NCBI GenBank assembly: GCA_030831315.1
Contig: JAURLI010000021.1
Span: forward strand, 1-40,312
Direction: 5' to 3'
DNA length: 40,312 nt
Source of the DNA: Alphaproteobacteria bacterium
GTDB taxonomy: Bacteria > Pseudomonadota > Alphaproteobacteria > SMXQ01
Shown here: positions 1-8,658 of the stretch, one piece after another
How the letters are laid out: every line of letters begins with the position of its first letter
Numbering within the stretch: the first letter of the stretch is position 1
Notes under the pieces: model-generated
Seen by the model: only the letters and a program-made list of their open reading frames with translations
Databases searched by the model: none
What the model was told of the DNA's origin: nothing
Translations under genes and position numbers: made by a program

Positions 1-464
1 ACCATGCGTTCGGGATCGGGAATGCGGGCTTCGGGCGTGAAATCCATGCCGTTGATCATGTCGCCGCGGTAGCTCGGCAATTCGACGCCATCGCGCTTTT
101 CCGTCGGCTCCGAACGCGGCTTGGCGAACTGGCCCGCCATGCGCCCGACCTTCACCACCGGGCAGGCAGCGCCGTAGGTCAGCACCACCGCCATCTGCAA
201 CAGCACGCGGAAGGTGTCGCGGATATTGTCGGGATGGAACTCGGCGAAGCTTTCCGCACAGTCGCCGCCCTGAAGCAGGAAAGCCTTGCCTGCCGCAACG
301 CGCGCCAGGTGGTCCTTCAGGCGCCGCGCCTCGCCCGCAAAGACGAGGGGCGGGTACTTCGACAGCTTCGCCTCGACAGCTTCCAGCTTGGCCTGATCGG
401 GCCATTCGGGCTGTTGCAGGATGGGCTTTGCGCGCCAGCTTGCCGGTGTCCACTTCGCGGCCAT
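1..464 (-). CDS. aroG: Class II DAHP synthase (3-deoxy-7-phosphoheptulonate synthase), 5' part
   Basis: First enzyme of the shikimate pathway: condenses phosphoenolpyruvate and erythrose-4-phosphate to DAHP for aromatic amino acid synthesis. Only the first 154 residues are in the window; the gene runs off the left edge. The start [14 protein letters not shown] and the segment [14 protein letters not shown] (Cys69, a metal ligand in class II enzymes) are hallmark class II sequences, as is [14 protein letters not shown] near residue 105-118. Translation from ATG at 464 fits the usual N-terminus of the family; no strong Shine-Dalgarno is seen just upstream. The 161-nt gap to the next gene has a TATAAA-like box on this strand but no convincing -35, and I saw no aromatic-rich leader peptide. 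The symbol is by family convention; the paralogue number is unknown. Confidence 0.93.
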   Translation of the reverse strand, partial: MAAKWTPASWRAKPILQQPEWPDQAKLEAVEAKLSKYPPLVFAGEARRLKDHLARVAAGKAFLLQGGDCAESFAEFHPDNIRDTFRVLLQMAVVLTYGAACPVVKVGRMAGQFAKPRSEPTEKRDGVELPSYRGDMINGMDFTPEARIPDPERM

Positions 465-625
465 GGTTTTGATCCCAAAAAATCCCAAGATTTCAGGGCC
501 CAAGGGCCCGGAACCGGGGTTTATACGCCGCTTCGCCGGCGATTTCCAGTCAAACGGCCCGAGTTATCCACAAAGCGGCACCCAGCCTGTGGAGTTTTCA
601 TTCAGTAATTACAATCAGTTAGGGC

Positions 626-1705
626 TCAGGCCGATTTGACCAGGGTCATTTCCAGGGGCGCCTTGAGCACGGTGCCCGGCGGCAACTTGATGCCAGACAT
701 GTCCTCTGCGATCTCCGGATGGACGGGCCGCGCGCCTTCGAGGTCGATCCACAGGCGGAACAAGTGCCGCTTGCGCTCGGCCTCGGGCCAGTCCTCGTAG
801 GCGGTGCGCGCATGCAGCGCGACATGGTTCATGACGAAGGACACGTCACCCGGCTGCCAGTCGATGAACAGCGACAATTCGCCCGCGAGCTCCTGGTAAT
901 AGGCGATGGCTTCCTTCTGCGCCTCGGTCAGCTTCGGAACGTTGGGAAGCTGCTGAGCGCGCTTGATCGTGCTGGACGCGCCGCGCGCGGCGAAATAGCC
1001 CTCGGTGACGCTGAATACCGGCTGGCGGTGATAGTTCACCTCGCCCGCCGGGATTTCGCCCCGCCGGGTGCGGTAGAAATGGAATTCCAGCTCCTTCGCG
1101 TAATCGGGGCGGCGCTTCAGCATCTCGTTATAGACGGTGACGGAGCTGACCAGCCGGTGCTCGCCGCCGGACTTGCCGCCGCGCAGGCACATCAGCGAGA
1201 AGGCATCGGCGCTGTCGGAATGAAAGCCGAGCGCGTTGGGCGAATTATAGCCGCGGCCCGTCGGCGAATTGATGTCACCGCCCGCGTTCTTGACGTGCTC
1301 CAGCAAATGCCCTGACTTGTTCTGCGGCAGCATCTTCCCGATGTAGGTGGCAAGGCCCCACTGGGCAATGGCGTTCTGCAGGATGGTGCGGCCTTCGACC
1401 GGCAGGCCCCGCAGGAAGATGAAGCCTCGGCCTTCAAGCACCTCGTCCTTCACCACCTCTTCCATGATGCGCGAGAAGCGCGGCATGACGAAATCCTGCC
1501 GCCTCACATCCATCAGCGCAGTCCCGGCCTTTTCGACCCGGCCGACGGCATCGAGGATTTCGCCGATCTCGCTCTCCGACAAGTCGTAGACGAAATCGAG
1601 GCTGTCCTTGAACTCTTCCGCGCGCCAGGCGGCGGGATCGACAACGGGCTGACCGAGAACGGCAGGCTTGCGGCCGCGACGGCCGGGCTTGAAGGTGTTC
1701 TGCAT
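626..1705 (-). CDS. TauD/TfdA-family Fe(II)/2-oxoglutarate dioxygenase
   Basis: 359-residue non-haem iron oxygenase of the TauD/TfdA/gamma-butyrobetaine hydroxylase fold. The iron triad can be placed: H162 and D164 in GFHSDSAD and H298 in NHVALHAR, with an Arg near 313-317 (KRHLFRLW) as the likely 2-oxoglutarate carboxylate ligand. The substrate is not readable from sequence; family members oxidise taurine, butyrobetaine, aryloxyacids and amino acids. The start has a good GGAGG Shine-Dalgarno about 7 nt upstream. It follows the glutathione reductase gene by 28 nt on the same strand, after gabD, so it is probably the last gene of a three-gene operon. The length is typical, the iron-binding residues are all present, and it looks functional. 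Confidence 0.88.
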   Translation of the reverse strand: MQNTFKPGRRGRKPAVLGQPVVDPAAWRAEEFKDSLDFVYDLSESEIGEILDAVGRVEKAGTALMDVRRQDFVMPRFSRIMEEVVKDEVLEGRGFIFLRGLPVEGRTILQNAIAQWGLATYIGKMLPQNKSGHLLEHVKNAGGDINSPTGRGYNSPNALGFHSDSADAFSLMCLRGGKSGGEHRLVSSVTVYNEMLKRRPDYAKELEFHFYRTRRGEIPAGEVNYHRQPVFSVTEGYFAARGASSTIKRAQQLPNVPKLTEAQKEAIAYYQELAGELSLFIDWQPGDVSFVMNHVALHARTAYEDWPEAERKRHLFRLWIDLEGARPVHPEIAEDMSGIKLPPGTVLKAPLEMTLVKSA

Positions 1706-1733
1706 GGTTTCCTCCGGGAATGCCGCGCCGTTT

Positions 1734-3089
1734 TCAGCCGACGCTTTTTTCGTACATTAACACGAATTCTTCCGCCGTCGTCGGGTGCACGGCCATGGTG
1801 GCATCGAACTGGGCCTTGGTGACGCCCGCCTTCACGGCAATGGCCAGGGCCTGGATGATCTCGCCTGCGTCCATGCCGACCATGTGCACGCCCACCACGC
1901 GGTCGCTCTCGCGCGCCACCACCAGCTTGACCAGAACCTTTTCGGTGCTGCCTGAAATCGTGTGCTTCAGGGGACGGAAGCGCGCCCGGTAGATGTCCAC
2001 TTCGCCGAAACGCTTGCGTGCCTCGGTTTCCGTCAGACCGACGGTGCCGACCGGCGGCTGGGTAAAGACAGCGGTGGCGATATCGGCATGATCGGGCTTC
2101 GACGGGTTGCCCTTCCACAGGGTTTCGGTCAGGCACATGGCTTCGTGGATGGCGACCGGCGTCAGGTTGACGCGGTTGGTGACGTCGCCGACAGCGAAGA
2201 TATTGGGCTGGCTGGTGCGCGAATACGCGTCCACCATCACGGAACCATCGGAAGCAAGCGTCACGCCCGCCTTGTCGCAGCCAAGGCCGTGGGTATTGGC
2301 CGTGCGGCCAGCCGCCATCAGTACGCAATCGGCGGCGAGCGTGTCGCCGTTGGCAAGGCGCACGGTCAGGCCGTCGTCGGTCTTGTGCACTTCCTCGAAC
2401 ACGGTCTCGAACACGAAACGGATGCCCTTGGCTTCCATCTCTTCCTGCAAGGCCTTGCGCACGTCGTCGTCAAAGCCGCGCAGCACGCCGGTGCGCCGAT
2501 AGACCACCGTGACGTCGGACCCAAGGCCCCGGAAGATGCAGGCGAATTCGAGCGCGATATAGCCCGCGCCCGAGATGACAACCCGGCGCGGCAATTCGGG
2601 CAGGTCGAACACCTCGTCCGAAGTGATCATGTGCTGAGCGCCCGGAATGTCATGCATCTGCGGGCGCCCGCCGGTCGCGATCAGGATGTTTTCGGCCGTG
2701 ATCAGCTTGCCGCCGAGGTTGACCGTATGGGCGTCCTCAAGCACGGCGCGTCCGCGCAGGACGGTGACGCCCGCATCGGAAAGCCCCTTTTCATACAGCC
2801 CTTCAAGACGCGCCAGTTCCTTCTTCTTGGCGGCGACGAGGCGCGGCCAGTCGAAGGCGCTGACCTCGATATCCCAGCCGAAGGCGCGCGCGGCCTCGAA
2901 CTCGTCGGCGAAGTGGGATGCATAGACGTAGAACTTCTTCGGAATGCAGCCGCGGTGCACACAGGTGCCGCCGACGGTCCATTCCTCGGCCAGCGCCGAG
3001 CGCTTGCCGAGCCTGCCCGCAAGACGCGCGGCGCGGACCCCGCCGGAGCCCGCGCCGATCGTGAACAGGTCGTAGTCGTATTTGGCCAT
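1734..3089 (-). CDS. gor: Glutathione-disulfide reductase
   Basis: 451-residue cytosolic FAD enzyme that reduces GSSG to GSH with NADPH. Seen: N-terminal FAD dinucleotide motif GAGSGG (about residues 12-17); redox-active disulfide C43/C48 in GTCVHRGCIPKK; a second nucleotide-binding glycine motif SGAGYIALEFA; and the C-terminal interface catalytic motif HPT with H435. GCIPKK rather than GCVPSK separates glutathione reductase from lipoamide and mercuric reductases. It begins 9 nt after the stop of the upstream semialdehyde dehydrogenase gene and is followed by the TauD-type gene, which suggests co-transcription. The Shine-Dalgarno is weak, consistent with coupling to the upstream gene. Confidence 0.95.
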   Translation of the reverse strand: MAKYDYDLFTIGAGSGGVRAARLAGRLGKRSALAEEWTVGGTCVHRGCIPKKFYVYASHFADEFEAARAFGWDIEVSAFDWPRLVAAKKKELARLEGLYEKGLSDAGVTVLRGRAVLEDAHTVNLGGKLITAENILIATGGRPQMHDIPGAQHMITSDEVFDLPELPRRVVISGAGYIALEFACIFRGLGSDVTVVYRRTGVLRGFDDDVRKALQEEMEAKGIRFVFETVFEEVHKTDDGLTVRLANGDTLAADCVLMAAGRTANTHGLGCDKAGVTLASDGSVMVDAYSRTSQPNIFAVGDVTNRVNLTPVAIHEAMCLTETLWKGNPSKPDHADIATAVFTQPPVGTVGLTETEARKRFGEVDIYRARFRPLKHTISGSTEKVLVKLVVARESDRVVGVHMVGMDAGEIIQALAIAVKAGVTKAQFDATMAVHPTTAEEFVLMYEKSVG

Positions 3090-3098
3090 CTGCCCCGC

Positions 3099-4556
3099 TT
3101 ACGCGCCGATACCGCCCATGCACATGTATTTGACCTCGAGGAATTCCTCGATGCCGTACTTCGAGCCTTCGCGGCCGATGCCCGATTCCTTGACGCCGCC
3201 AAACGGCGCCACCTCGGTCGAGATGATGCCCTCGTTGATGCCGACGATGCCGTATTCCAGGCCTTCGGCGACGCGCCAGATGCGGCCGATGTCGCGGGCA
3301 TAGAAATAGGCGGCGAGGCCGAATTCCGTGTCGTTGGCCATGCGGATGGCGTCGGCCTCGGTCTTGAAGCGGAAGATCGGCGCCAGCGGCCCGAAGGTTT
3401 CTTCGCGCGCCACCAGCATCTTCGACGTGGCGCCGGTGACGATGGTCGGCTCGAAGAACGACCCGCCCAGCTTGTGACGCTTGCCACCGAGGGCCACCTT
3501 GCCGCCCTTCTTGACGGCATCGGCGATGTGCTCCTCGATCTTCTCGACCGCCTTCATGTCGATCAGCGGGCCTTGCGTCACACCTTCCTCGGTGCCGGGG
3601 CCGACCTTGAGCTTCTTGACCGCCGCCACCAGCTTCTTGGTGAAGGCGTCATAGACGCCGTCCTGCACCAACAGGCGGTTGGCGCAGACGCAGGTCTGCC
3701 CCGTGTTGCGGTACTTGGACGCGAGCGCGCCCTGCACCGCGGCATCGAGATCGGCGTCGTCGAACACGATGAAGGGCGCGTTGCCGCCGAGCTCGAGGCT
3801 CATCTTCTTCACGGTGCCGGCGCACTGCTCCATCAGCAGCTTGCCGATTTCGGTCGAACCGGTGAACGACAGCTTGCGCACGATCGGGTTGGAGGTGAGC
3901 TCCGCCCCCTGCTCGCCCGCCGATCCGGTGACGACGTTGAACACGCCCGCGGGGATGCCCGCGCGTTCGGCCAGTTCGGCGAGCGCGGTGGCCGAATAGG
4001 GCGTCTGGGACGCGGGGCGGCACACCACGGTGCAGCCCGCCGCCAGCGCGGGCGCCGCCTTGCGGGTGATCATGGCGGAAGGGAAGTTCCACGGCGTGAT
4101 CGCGGCGACGACGCCGATCGGTTCCTTGGTAACGACGATGCGACGGCCCGCGACGTTCTGCGGGATGGTGTCGCCGTAGACGCGCTTGCCTTCTTCGGCG
4201 AACCATTCGAGGAAGGACGCCGAATAGACCACCTCGCCCTTGGCTTCGGCCAGCGGCTTGCCCTGCTCCATCGTCATGATCATGGCGAGGTCATCGGCAT
4301 TGGCGATCATCAGGTCGAAGAACTTGCGCAGGATGGCGGCGCGTTCCTTCGCCGTCTTGGCGCGCCAGGCGGGCCATGCCTTTTCGGCGGCCTCGATGGC
4401 GCGCCGCGTTTCCGTGCGCCCGAGCTTGGGCATGGTGCCGAGGATCGAATTGTCGGCCGGGTTGTTGACCTTGATGGTCTCCTTGCTGTCGGCGTCGATC
4501 CACTTGCCGTTCACGTAGCACTGCTGACGGAACAGCTTCTTGTCCTTGAGCTTCAT
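3099..4556 (-). CDS. gabD: NAD(P)-dependent succinate-semialdehyde dehydrogenase
   Basis: 485-residue aldehyde dehydrogenase, closest by eye to GabD, which oxidises succinate semialdehyde to succinate at the end of GABA degradation. Catalytic Cys289 lies in NTGQTCVCANR and the general base Glu255 in MSLELGGNAP. I chose the ATG at 4556 (MKLKDKKLF) because GAGGAG lies 7 nt upstream; an in-frame start 22 codons further out has no such site. The nucleotide-binding segment reads VVCRPASQTP, with Arg180 where most family members have Lys. First gene of a likely operon with gor and a TauD-type dioxygenase. Glutarate semialdehyde or related aldehydes are alternative substrates. Confidence 0.92.
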   Translation of the reverse strand: MKLKDKKLFRQQCYVNGKWIDADSKETIKVNNPADNSILGTMPKLGRTETRRAIEAAEKAWPAWRAKTAKERAAILRKFFDLMIANADDLAMIMTMEQGKPLAEAKGEVVYSASFLEWFAEEGKRVYGDTIPQNVAGRRIVVTKEPIGVVAAITPWNFPSAMITRKAAPALAAGCTVVCRPASQTPYSATALAELAERAGIPAGVFNVVTGSAGEQGAELTSNPIVRKLSFTGSTEIGKLLMEQCAGTVKKMSLELGGNAPFIVFDDADLDAAVQGALASKYRNTGQTCVCANRLLVQDGVYDAFTKKLVAAVKKLKVGPGTEEGVTQGPLIDMKAVEKIEEHIADAVKKGGKVALGGKRHKLGGSFFEPTIVTGATSKMLVAREETFGPLAPIFRFKTEADAIRMANDTEFGLAAYFYARDIGRIWRVAEGLEYGIVGINEGIISTEVAPFGGVKESGIGREGSKYGIEEFLEVKYMCMGGIGA

Positions 4557-4662
4557 GGCTCTCCTCGATCCTCGTACAAAGGGGTGCAGACGGGGCGGCC
4601 GGGCCCCGGAAAACGGGGCCAATATAGCCTCCGTACCCCGGCCTGTTAACCGGGATTCGGGC

Positions 4663-6486
4663 CTACTCCACCGTCACGGATTTGGCGAGATTGCGCGGCT
4701 GGTCGACGTCGGCGCCGCGCAGCACGGCGGCGTGATAGGCCAGCAATTGCACGGGGATGGTGTAGAGGATGGGGGCGACGAAGGGATCGACCGTGGGCAG
4801 TTCCACCGCCGCCACGGCAAGGCTGCCAAGCCGGGCGATGCCCGCCGCATCCGACAGGAAGATCACACGCCCGCCGCGGGCGATGACTTCTTCCATATTC
4901 GATGCGGTCTTTTCAAAAAGGTCGTCGGACGGCGCCACGACGATGATCGGGATGTCCTTGTCGATCAGCGCGATGGGGCCGTGCTTCATTTCCCCGGCGG
5001 CGAAGCCTTCCGCCGGGATGTAGGTGATTTCCTTGAGCTTGAGCGCGCCTTCGAGGGCCACCGGGAAACAGGTGCCGCGGCCGAGGTAAAGCACGTGGCG
5101 CGCCTGCGCCACTTCTGCCGCGATCTGCTTCAGCCGATCGTCGTGGTTGAGGACATCGGCCGCGCGCGCCGGAACTTCCGCGAGCGCCGTGGTCAGCGCC
5201 GCCTCGCGGCCCGCGTCGATGGTGCCGCGCGCCCGCGCCGCCGCAACCGCCATGCAGGCCAGCACGGTCAGTTGCGTCGTAAACGCCTTGGTCGAGGCGA
5301 CACCCACTTCCGGCCCGGCATGGGTCAGCAGCACACCGTCGGCCTCGCGCGCCATGGTGCTTTCGGCGACGTTGACGACGCTGACGATCTTCTGGCCGAG
5401 CTTGCGCGCAAGACGAAGGGCGGCCAGCGTGTCCGCCGTTTCACCCGACTGCGACACGCCGATGGCGGCACCCCCCGGCGCCAGCAGCGGGTCGCGGTAG
5501 CGGAACTCGGAACCAATATCGATGTCGCAGGGAATGCGGGCGATGCGTTCGAACCAGTAGCGAGCGATCAACGCCGCGTGATAGCTGGTACCGCAGGCGA
5601 GCATCTGTAACCGCGCGAGCTTGGCAAAATCGACCGGCAGATCGGGCAGCGTCACACTGCGCGTCTGGGGATTGAAGAAACCGGCAAGCGTGTCGCCGAT
5701 CACCGTCGGCTGCTCGTAGATTTCCTTCAGCATGTAATGGGCGAAGTTGCCCTTGCCGACGGCATCGCCCAGCGCCTTCACCATTTTGACCGGGCGCTCG
5801 ACCGCATTGCCCGCCCCGTCGCGCACGATGGCACCATTGCGCGACAATTCCACCGTGTCACCATCCTCGAGATACATGAGGCGCGAGGCGAGCGGGCCAA
5901 GGGCGATGGCGTCGGAGCCCAGCATCATTTCGCCGTCGCCGAAGCCGACCGCAAGCGGGCTGCCGAGGCGGGCGCCGAACATCAATTCGTCATGGCCCGC
6001 GAACAGCACGGCGAGTGCGAAGGCGCCCTGCAATTCGGCCACTGCCCTGCGCGCCGCTTCGGCGGGGGCAAACCCCGCATCGAGATGGCGGGTAACGAGA
6101 TGCACGATCACCTCTGTATCGGTGTCGCTTTCAAACTTGATCCCGTCGGCCTCCAGCGATTTGCGCAGCTCGCGGAAGTTCTCGACGATACCGTTGTGCA
6201 CCACGGCGACACGGCCGTTGGCATGGGGATGGGCATTGGCCTCGTTCGGGATGCCGTGGGTCGCCCAGCGCGTGTGGCCGATGCCGGTGGTGCCCGCCAG
6301 CGCATTCGCCGCCAGCACCGCTTCGAGGTTGCTGATCTTGCCTTCGGCGCGGCGGCGCTCGATCTTGCCGCCGACCAGCGTGGCAATGCCGGCGGAGTCA
6401 TAGCCGCGATAAGCGAGCCGCCTGAGCCCCTCGACCACAATGGGCGTGGCCGGTTTCGTGCCGATGATGCCGATGATGCCGCACAC
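4663..6486 (-). CDS. glmS: Glutamine--fructose-6-phosphate aminotransferase (isomerizing)
   Basis: 607-residue enzyme making glucosamine-6-phosphate from fructose-6-phosphate and glutamine, the entry to amino-sugar and peptidoglycan synthesis. N-terminal glutaminase domain begins MCGIIGI, with Cys2 as the processed N-terminal nucleophile, and contains YRGYDSAG and GHTRWATHG. Two SIS sugar-isomerase domains follow (around 285-430 and 455-595: CGTSYHAA, SQSGETADT, EGFAAGEMKHGP). It ends in the conserved DVDQPRNLAKSVTVE. It lies 6 nt after the glmU stop with no clear Shine-Dalgarno, so translational coupling to glmU is likely. I saw no glmS ribozyme upstream, as expected outside Gram-positives. 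A GC-rich hairpin (4602-4620) without a U tract sits in the gap towards gabD. Confidence 0.97.
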   Translation of the reverse strand: MCGIIGIIGTKPATPIVVEGLRRLAYRGYDSAGIATLVGGKIERRRAEGKISNLEAVLAANALAGTTGIGHTRWATHGIPNEANAHPHANGRVAVVHNGIVENFRELRKSLEADGIKFESDTDTEVIVHLVTRHLDAGFAPAEAARRAVAELQGAFALAVLFAGHDELMFGARLGSPLAVGFGDGEMMLGSDAIALGPLASRLMYLEDGDTVELSRNGAIVRDGAGNAVERPVKMVKALGDAVGKGNFAHYMLKEIYEQPTVIGDTLAGFFNPQTRSVTLPDLPVDFAKLARLQMLACGTSYHAALIARYWFERIARIPCDIDIGSEFRYRDPLLAPGGAAIGVSQSGETADTLAALRLARKLGQKIVSVVNVAESTMAREADGVLLTHAGPEVGVASTKAFTTQLTVLACMAVAAARARGTIDAGREAALTTALAEVPARAADVLNHDDRLKQIAAEVAQARHVLYLGRGTCFPVALEGALKLKEITYIPAEGFAAGEMKHGPIALIDKDIPIIVVAPSDDLFEKTASNMEEVIARGGRVIFLSDAAGIARLGSLAVAAVELPTVDPFVAPILYTIPVQLLAYHAAVLRGADVDQPRNLAKSVTVE

Positions 6487-6492
6487 GGGCGA

Positions 6493-7884
6493 TCAGGCTT
6501 TCTTGCCGGGCTTGCCGGACTTGCGGGCGGCCTTTGCGGCCTTCTTGCGCGCGAGATAGGCCTTGCCGCCGCCCTTGACGACGGCCTGGGTGCCGCGCGC
6601 GATGGCGAGCGCGTCCTTCGGCACGTTGCGCGTGATCACCGAACCCGCGCCGATGACGGCACCTTCGCCCACCGTGACCGGTGCCACCAGCGCAACGTCG
6701 GAGCCGATGAAGCTGCCCGCGCCGATCTTCGTCACGTGCTTGTCGAAGCCGTCGTAATTGCAGGTGATGGTGCCGGCGCCGATATTGGCATCCGCCCCCA
6801 CCACCGCATCGCCCACGTAGGAGAGATGGTTGATCTTCGCCCCCTTGGCGACCTTCGCTGCCTTGATCTCGACGAAGTTGCCGATATGCGCACCCGCGCC
6901 GATATCGGCACCGGGGCGCAGGCGGGCGAAGGGGCCGACGATGCAGCCCGCACCCACGCGGGCACCTTCGATATGACAGTTGGGGCGAATCTCGACGCCC
7001 GCCCCGATGGCGACACCGGGGCCGAAGAAGACATTGGGACCGATCACCGTATCGGCGCCGATGCGCGTATCGAAGGAAAACCAGACCGTGGTCGGGTCGA
7101 TCAGCGTCACACCGGCATCGAGGGTGCGCACGCGCAGGCGGTTCTGCATCACCGCCTCGGCGACGGCAAGATCGGCCCGCGAATTGACGCCGAGAAGCTG
7201 GTCCCCCGGCCCCACCGCGACCGCGCAGGCAAGCCCTTCGGCACGCGCCAGCGCCACCGCATCGGTCAGGTAGTATTCGCCCTTGGCGTTGTCGGTGGTG
7301 AGCTTCGCCAGAAGCCGCGCAAGCAGCGTGCCGCTGGTCGCGGCCATCAGACCGGAATTGCAAAGGGTGATGTCGCGTTCGGCAGGCGTTGCATCGCGCG
7401 CCTCGACGATTCGCTCGAGATTCCCCGCCGCATCGGTGACAAGACGGCCATAAGCGTTGTCGGCTTCGACATGAAAGCCGAGCACGGCGAGGCCCTCGCC
7501 CTTGCGGGGCAATGATCGCAGCACGCCGCGAAAGACATCGGCGCTGACGCAGGGCATGTCGCCATAAGCGATCAGGACCGGACCCGGCACGGCGCCGAGC
7601 GCCGCAAGCGCCACACGCACCGCATCGCCGGTGCCGCGCGCCACTTTCTGGATGCAGGTTTCCGCCCCCTGGACGGCGGCGCGAACGGCATCGTGACGGG
7701 GCGCCGTCACCACCATGATGCGGTCGCCGACGCGGCCCGCTTCGGACAGTACATGGCCAATCATGGCGCGGCCCGCCACCGCGTGCAGGACCTTGGGGCG
7801 CGCCGATTTCATGCGCGTGCCTTCACCGGCGGCAAGAATGATGACGGTAGCCCGGGCGCCCGGACGATTTTGCTTCAAAGTCAA
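6493..7884 (-). CDS. glmU: Bifunctional UDP-GlcNAc pyrophosphorylase / GlcN-1-P N-acetyltransferase
   Basis: Makes UDP-GlcNAc for peptidoglycan and lipopolysaccharide in the last two steps after GlmS. The N-terminal nucleotidyltransferase domain shows LAAGEGTRMKS; the C-terminal half is a left-handed beta-helix of hexapeptide repeats (for example GPNVFFGPGVAIGAGVEI), with NHLSYVGDA and NYDGFDKH typical of the acetyltransferase site. Start chosen at a TTG (7884; 463 aa) because AAGGG lies 8 nt upstream; a GTG at 7923 gives 13 more residues but has no Shine-Dalgarno. The C-terminus carries a lysine/alanine-rich tail of about 22 residues that the enzyme core does not need. It is immediately upstream of glmS and divergent from the phosphatase gene at 7972. 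Confidence 0.95.
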   Translation of the reverse strand: MTLKQNRPGARATVIILAAGEGTRMKSARPKVLHAVAGRAMIGHVLSEAGRVGDRIMVVTAPRHDAVRAAVQGAETCIQKVARGTGDAVRVALAALGAVPGPVLIAYGDMPCVSADVFRGVLRSLPRKGEGLAVLGFHVEADNAYGRLVTDAAGNLERIVEARDATPAERDITLCNSGLMAATSGTLLARLLAKLTTDNAKGEYYLTDAVALARAEGLACAVAVGPGDQLLGVNSRADLAVAEAVMQNRLRVRTLDAGVTLIDPTTVWFSFDTRIGADTVIGPNVFFGPGVAIGAGVEIRPNCHIEGARVGAGCIVGPFARLRPGADIGAGAHIGNFVEIKAAKVAKGAKINHLSYVGDAVVGADANIGAGTITCNYDGFDKHVTKIGAGSFIGSDVALVAPVTVGEGAVIGAGSVITRNVPKDALAIARGTQAVVKGGGKAYLARKKAAKAARKSGKPGKKA

Positions 7885-7971
7885 CGCTGTAACCCTTTTA
7901 ATCAGGCGGCGACACCTTGCCACAGGGCGGCGGGGCCGTCCAATTCAACAATTGTTGCGGAACATTACAAC

Positions 7972-8658
7972 ATGGCGCCAGGGGGCTTCCGCCGGATTTC
8001 CGCTATCGTCCTCGATCTCGACGGCACGCTGGTCGACAGCGCCGCGGAACTGGCGCAGGCACTCAACACTGCATTCGGGCCGCTGGGCCGGCGCGTGCTC
8101 AGCACCGACGAAGTGCGCGCCATGATCGGCGACGGCGTCATCGTGCTGACACGCCGGGCACTTGCAGCGACCGGGGACATGCCCGACGAGGCGGGCTTCG
8201 ACGAAGCGCTCGCCGCCGTGCGCCACGCCTATGACCGCCTGCCCGCCTCGGCGCCATATGACGGCGTGATCGAGACGCTCTCCCGCCTCAAGGCCGAGGG
8301 CTACGCGCTGGCCGTCTGCACCAACAAGCCCGAAGGCCCGGCGCGACGGCTGATGACGCAACTCGACCTCGACGGCGTGATCGACGCCCTGGCGGGCGGC
8401 GACAGTTTCACGGTGAAGAAGCCCCATCCGGGTCACGTGACGGGGCTGCTGGAGCAGATCGGCCACCCGGCCGAATGCGCCGTCATGGTCGGCGACAGCC
8501 TGAACGATGCACTCGCTGCGCGCGGCGCGGGCCTGCCCTTCATCGCCGTCACTTACGGCTACTGCCACGGCGGAATCGATGAACTGAAGGCCGATGCGGT
8601 GGTCGACGCCTTCGCCGACCTGCCGGACGTCATCGCGCGGATGTCGTCACCGCGCTAG
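7972..8658 (+). CDS. gph: HAD-superfamily phosphoglycolate phosphatase
   Basis: 228-residue HAD hydrolase. Motif I is LDLDGTLVDS (both aspartates present), motif II is in CTNKPEG, the Lys motif is in FTVKKPHPGH and motif IV is MVGDSLNDALAA. The Gph-type cap helices follow motif I. Role by family: removes phosphate from 2-phosphoglycolate formed by oxygenase side reactions or DNA repair. The ATG at 7972 gives the usual N-terminus just before motif I; the Shine-Dalgarno is poor. The 3' end overlaps the opposite-strand PmtA-like gene by 29 nt (8630-8658). Other small-molecule HAD phosphatases cannot be excluded. Confidence 0.88.
   Translation: MAPGGFRRISAIVLDLDGTLVDSAAELAQALNTAFGPLGRRVLSTDEVRAMIGDGVIVLTRRALAATGDMPDEAGFDEALAAVRHAYDRLPASAPYDGVIETLSRLKAEGYALAVCTNKPEGPARRLMTQLDLDGVIDALAGGDSFTVKKPHPGHVTGLLEQIGHPAECAVMVGDSLNDALAARGAGLPFIAVTYGYCHGGIDELKADAVVDAFADLPDVIARMSSPR

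Noticed and set aside
4602-4620. GC-rich hairpin as terminator of glmS
   Set aside because: A 7-bp stem is present but there is no U tract on either strand, so I do not call it a terminator.
1962-4649. Very long plus-strand open frame (895 codons)
   Set aside because: It is antisense to gor and gabD, which have full catalytic motifs; its sequence is biased towards Arg/Ala/His/Asp as expected for a shadow frame in GC-rich DNA.
5737-7515. Long plus-strand open frame (592 codons) opposite glmS and glmU
   Set aside because: Shadow of two well-supported genes; the repeated Gly/Ala/Asp pattern mirrors the hexapeptide repeats of GlmU.
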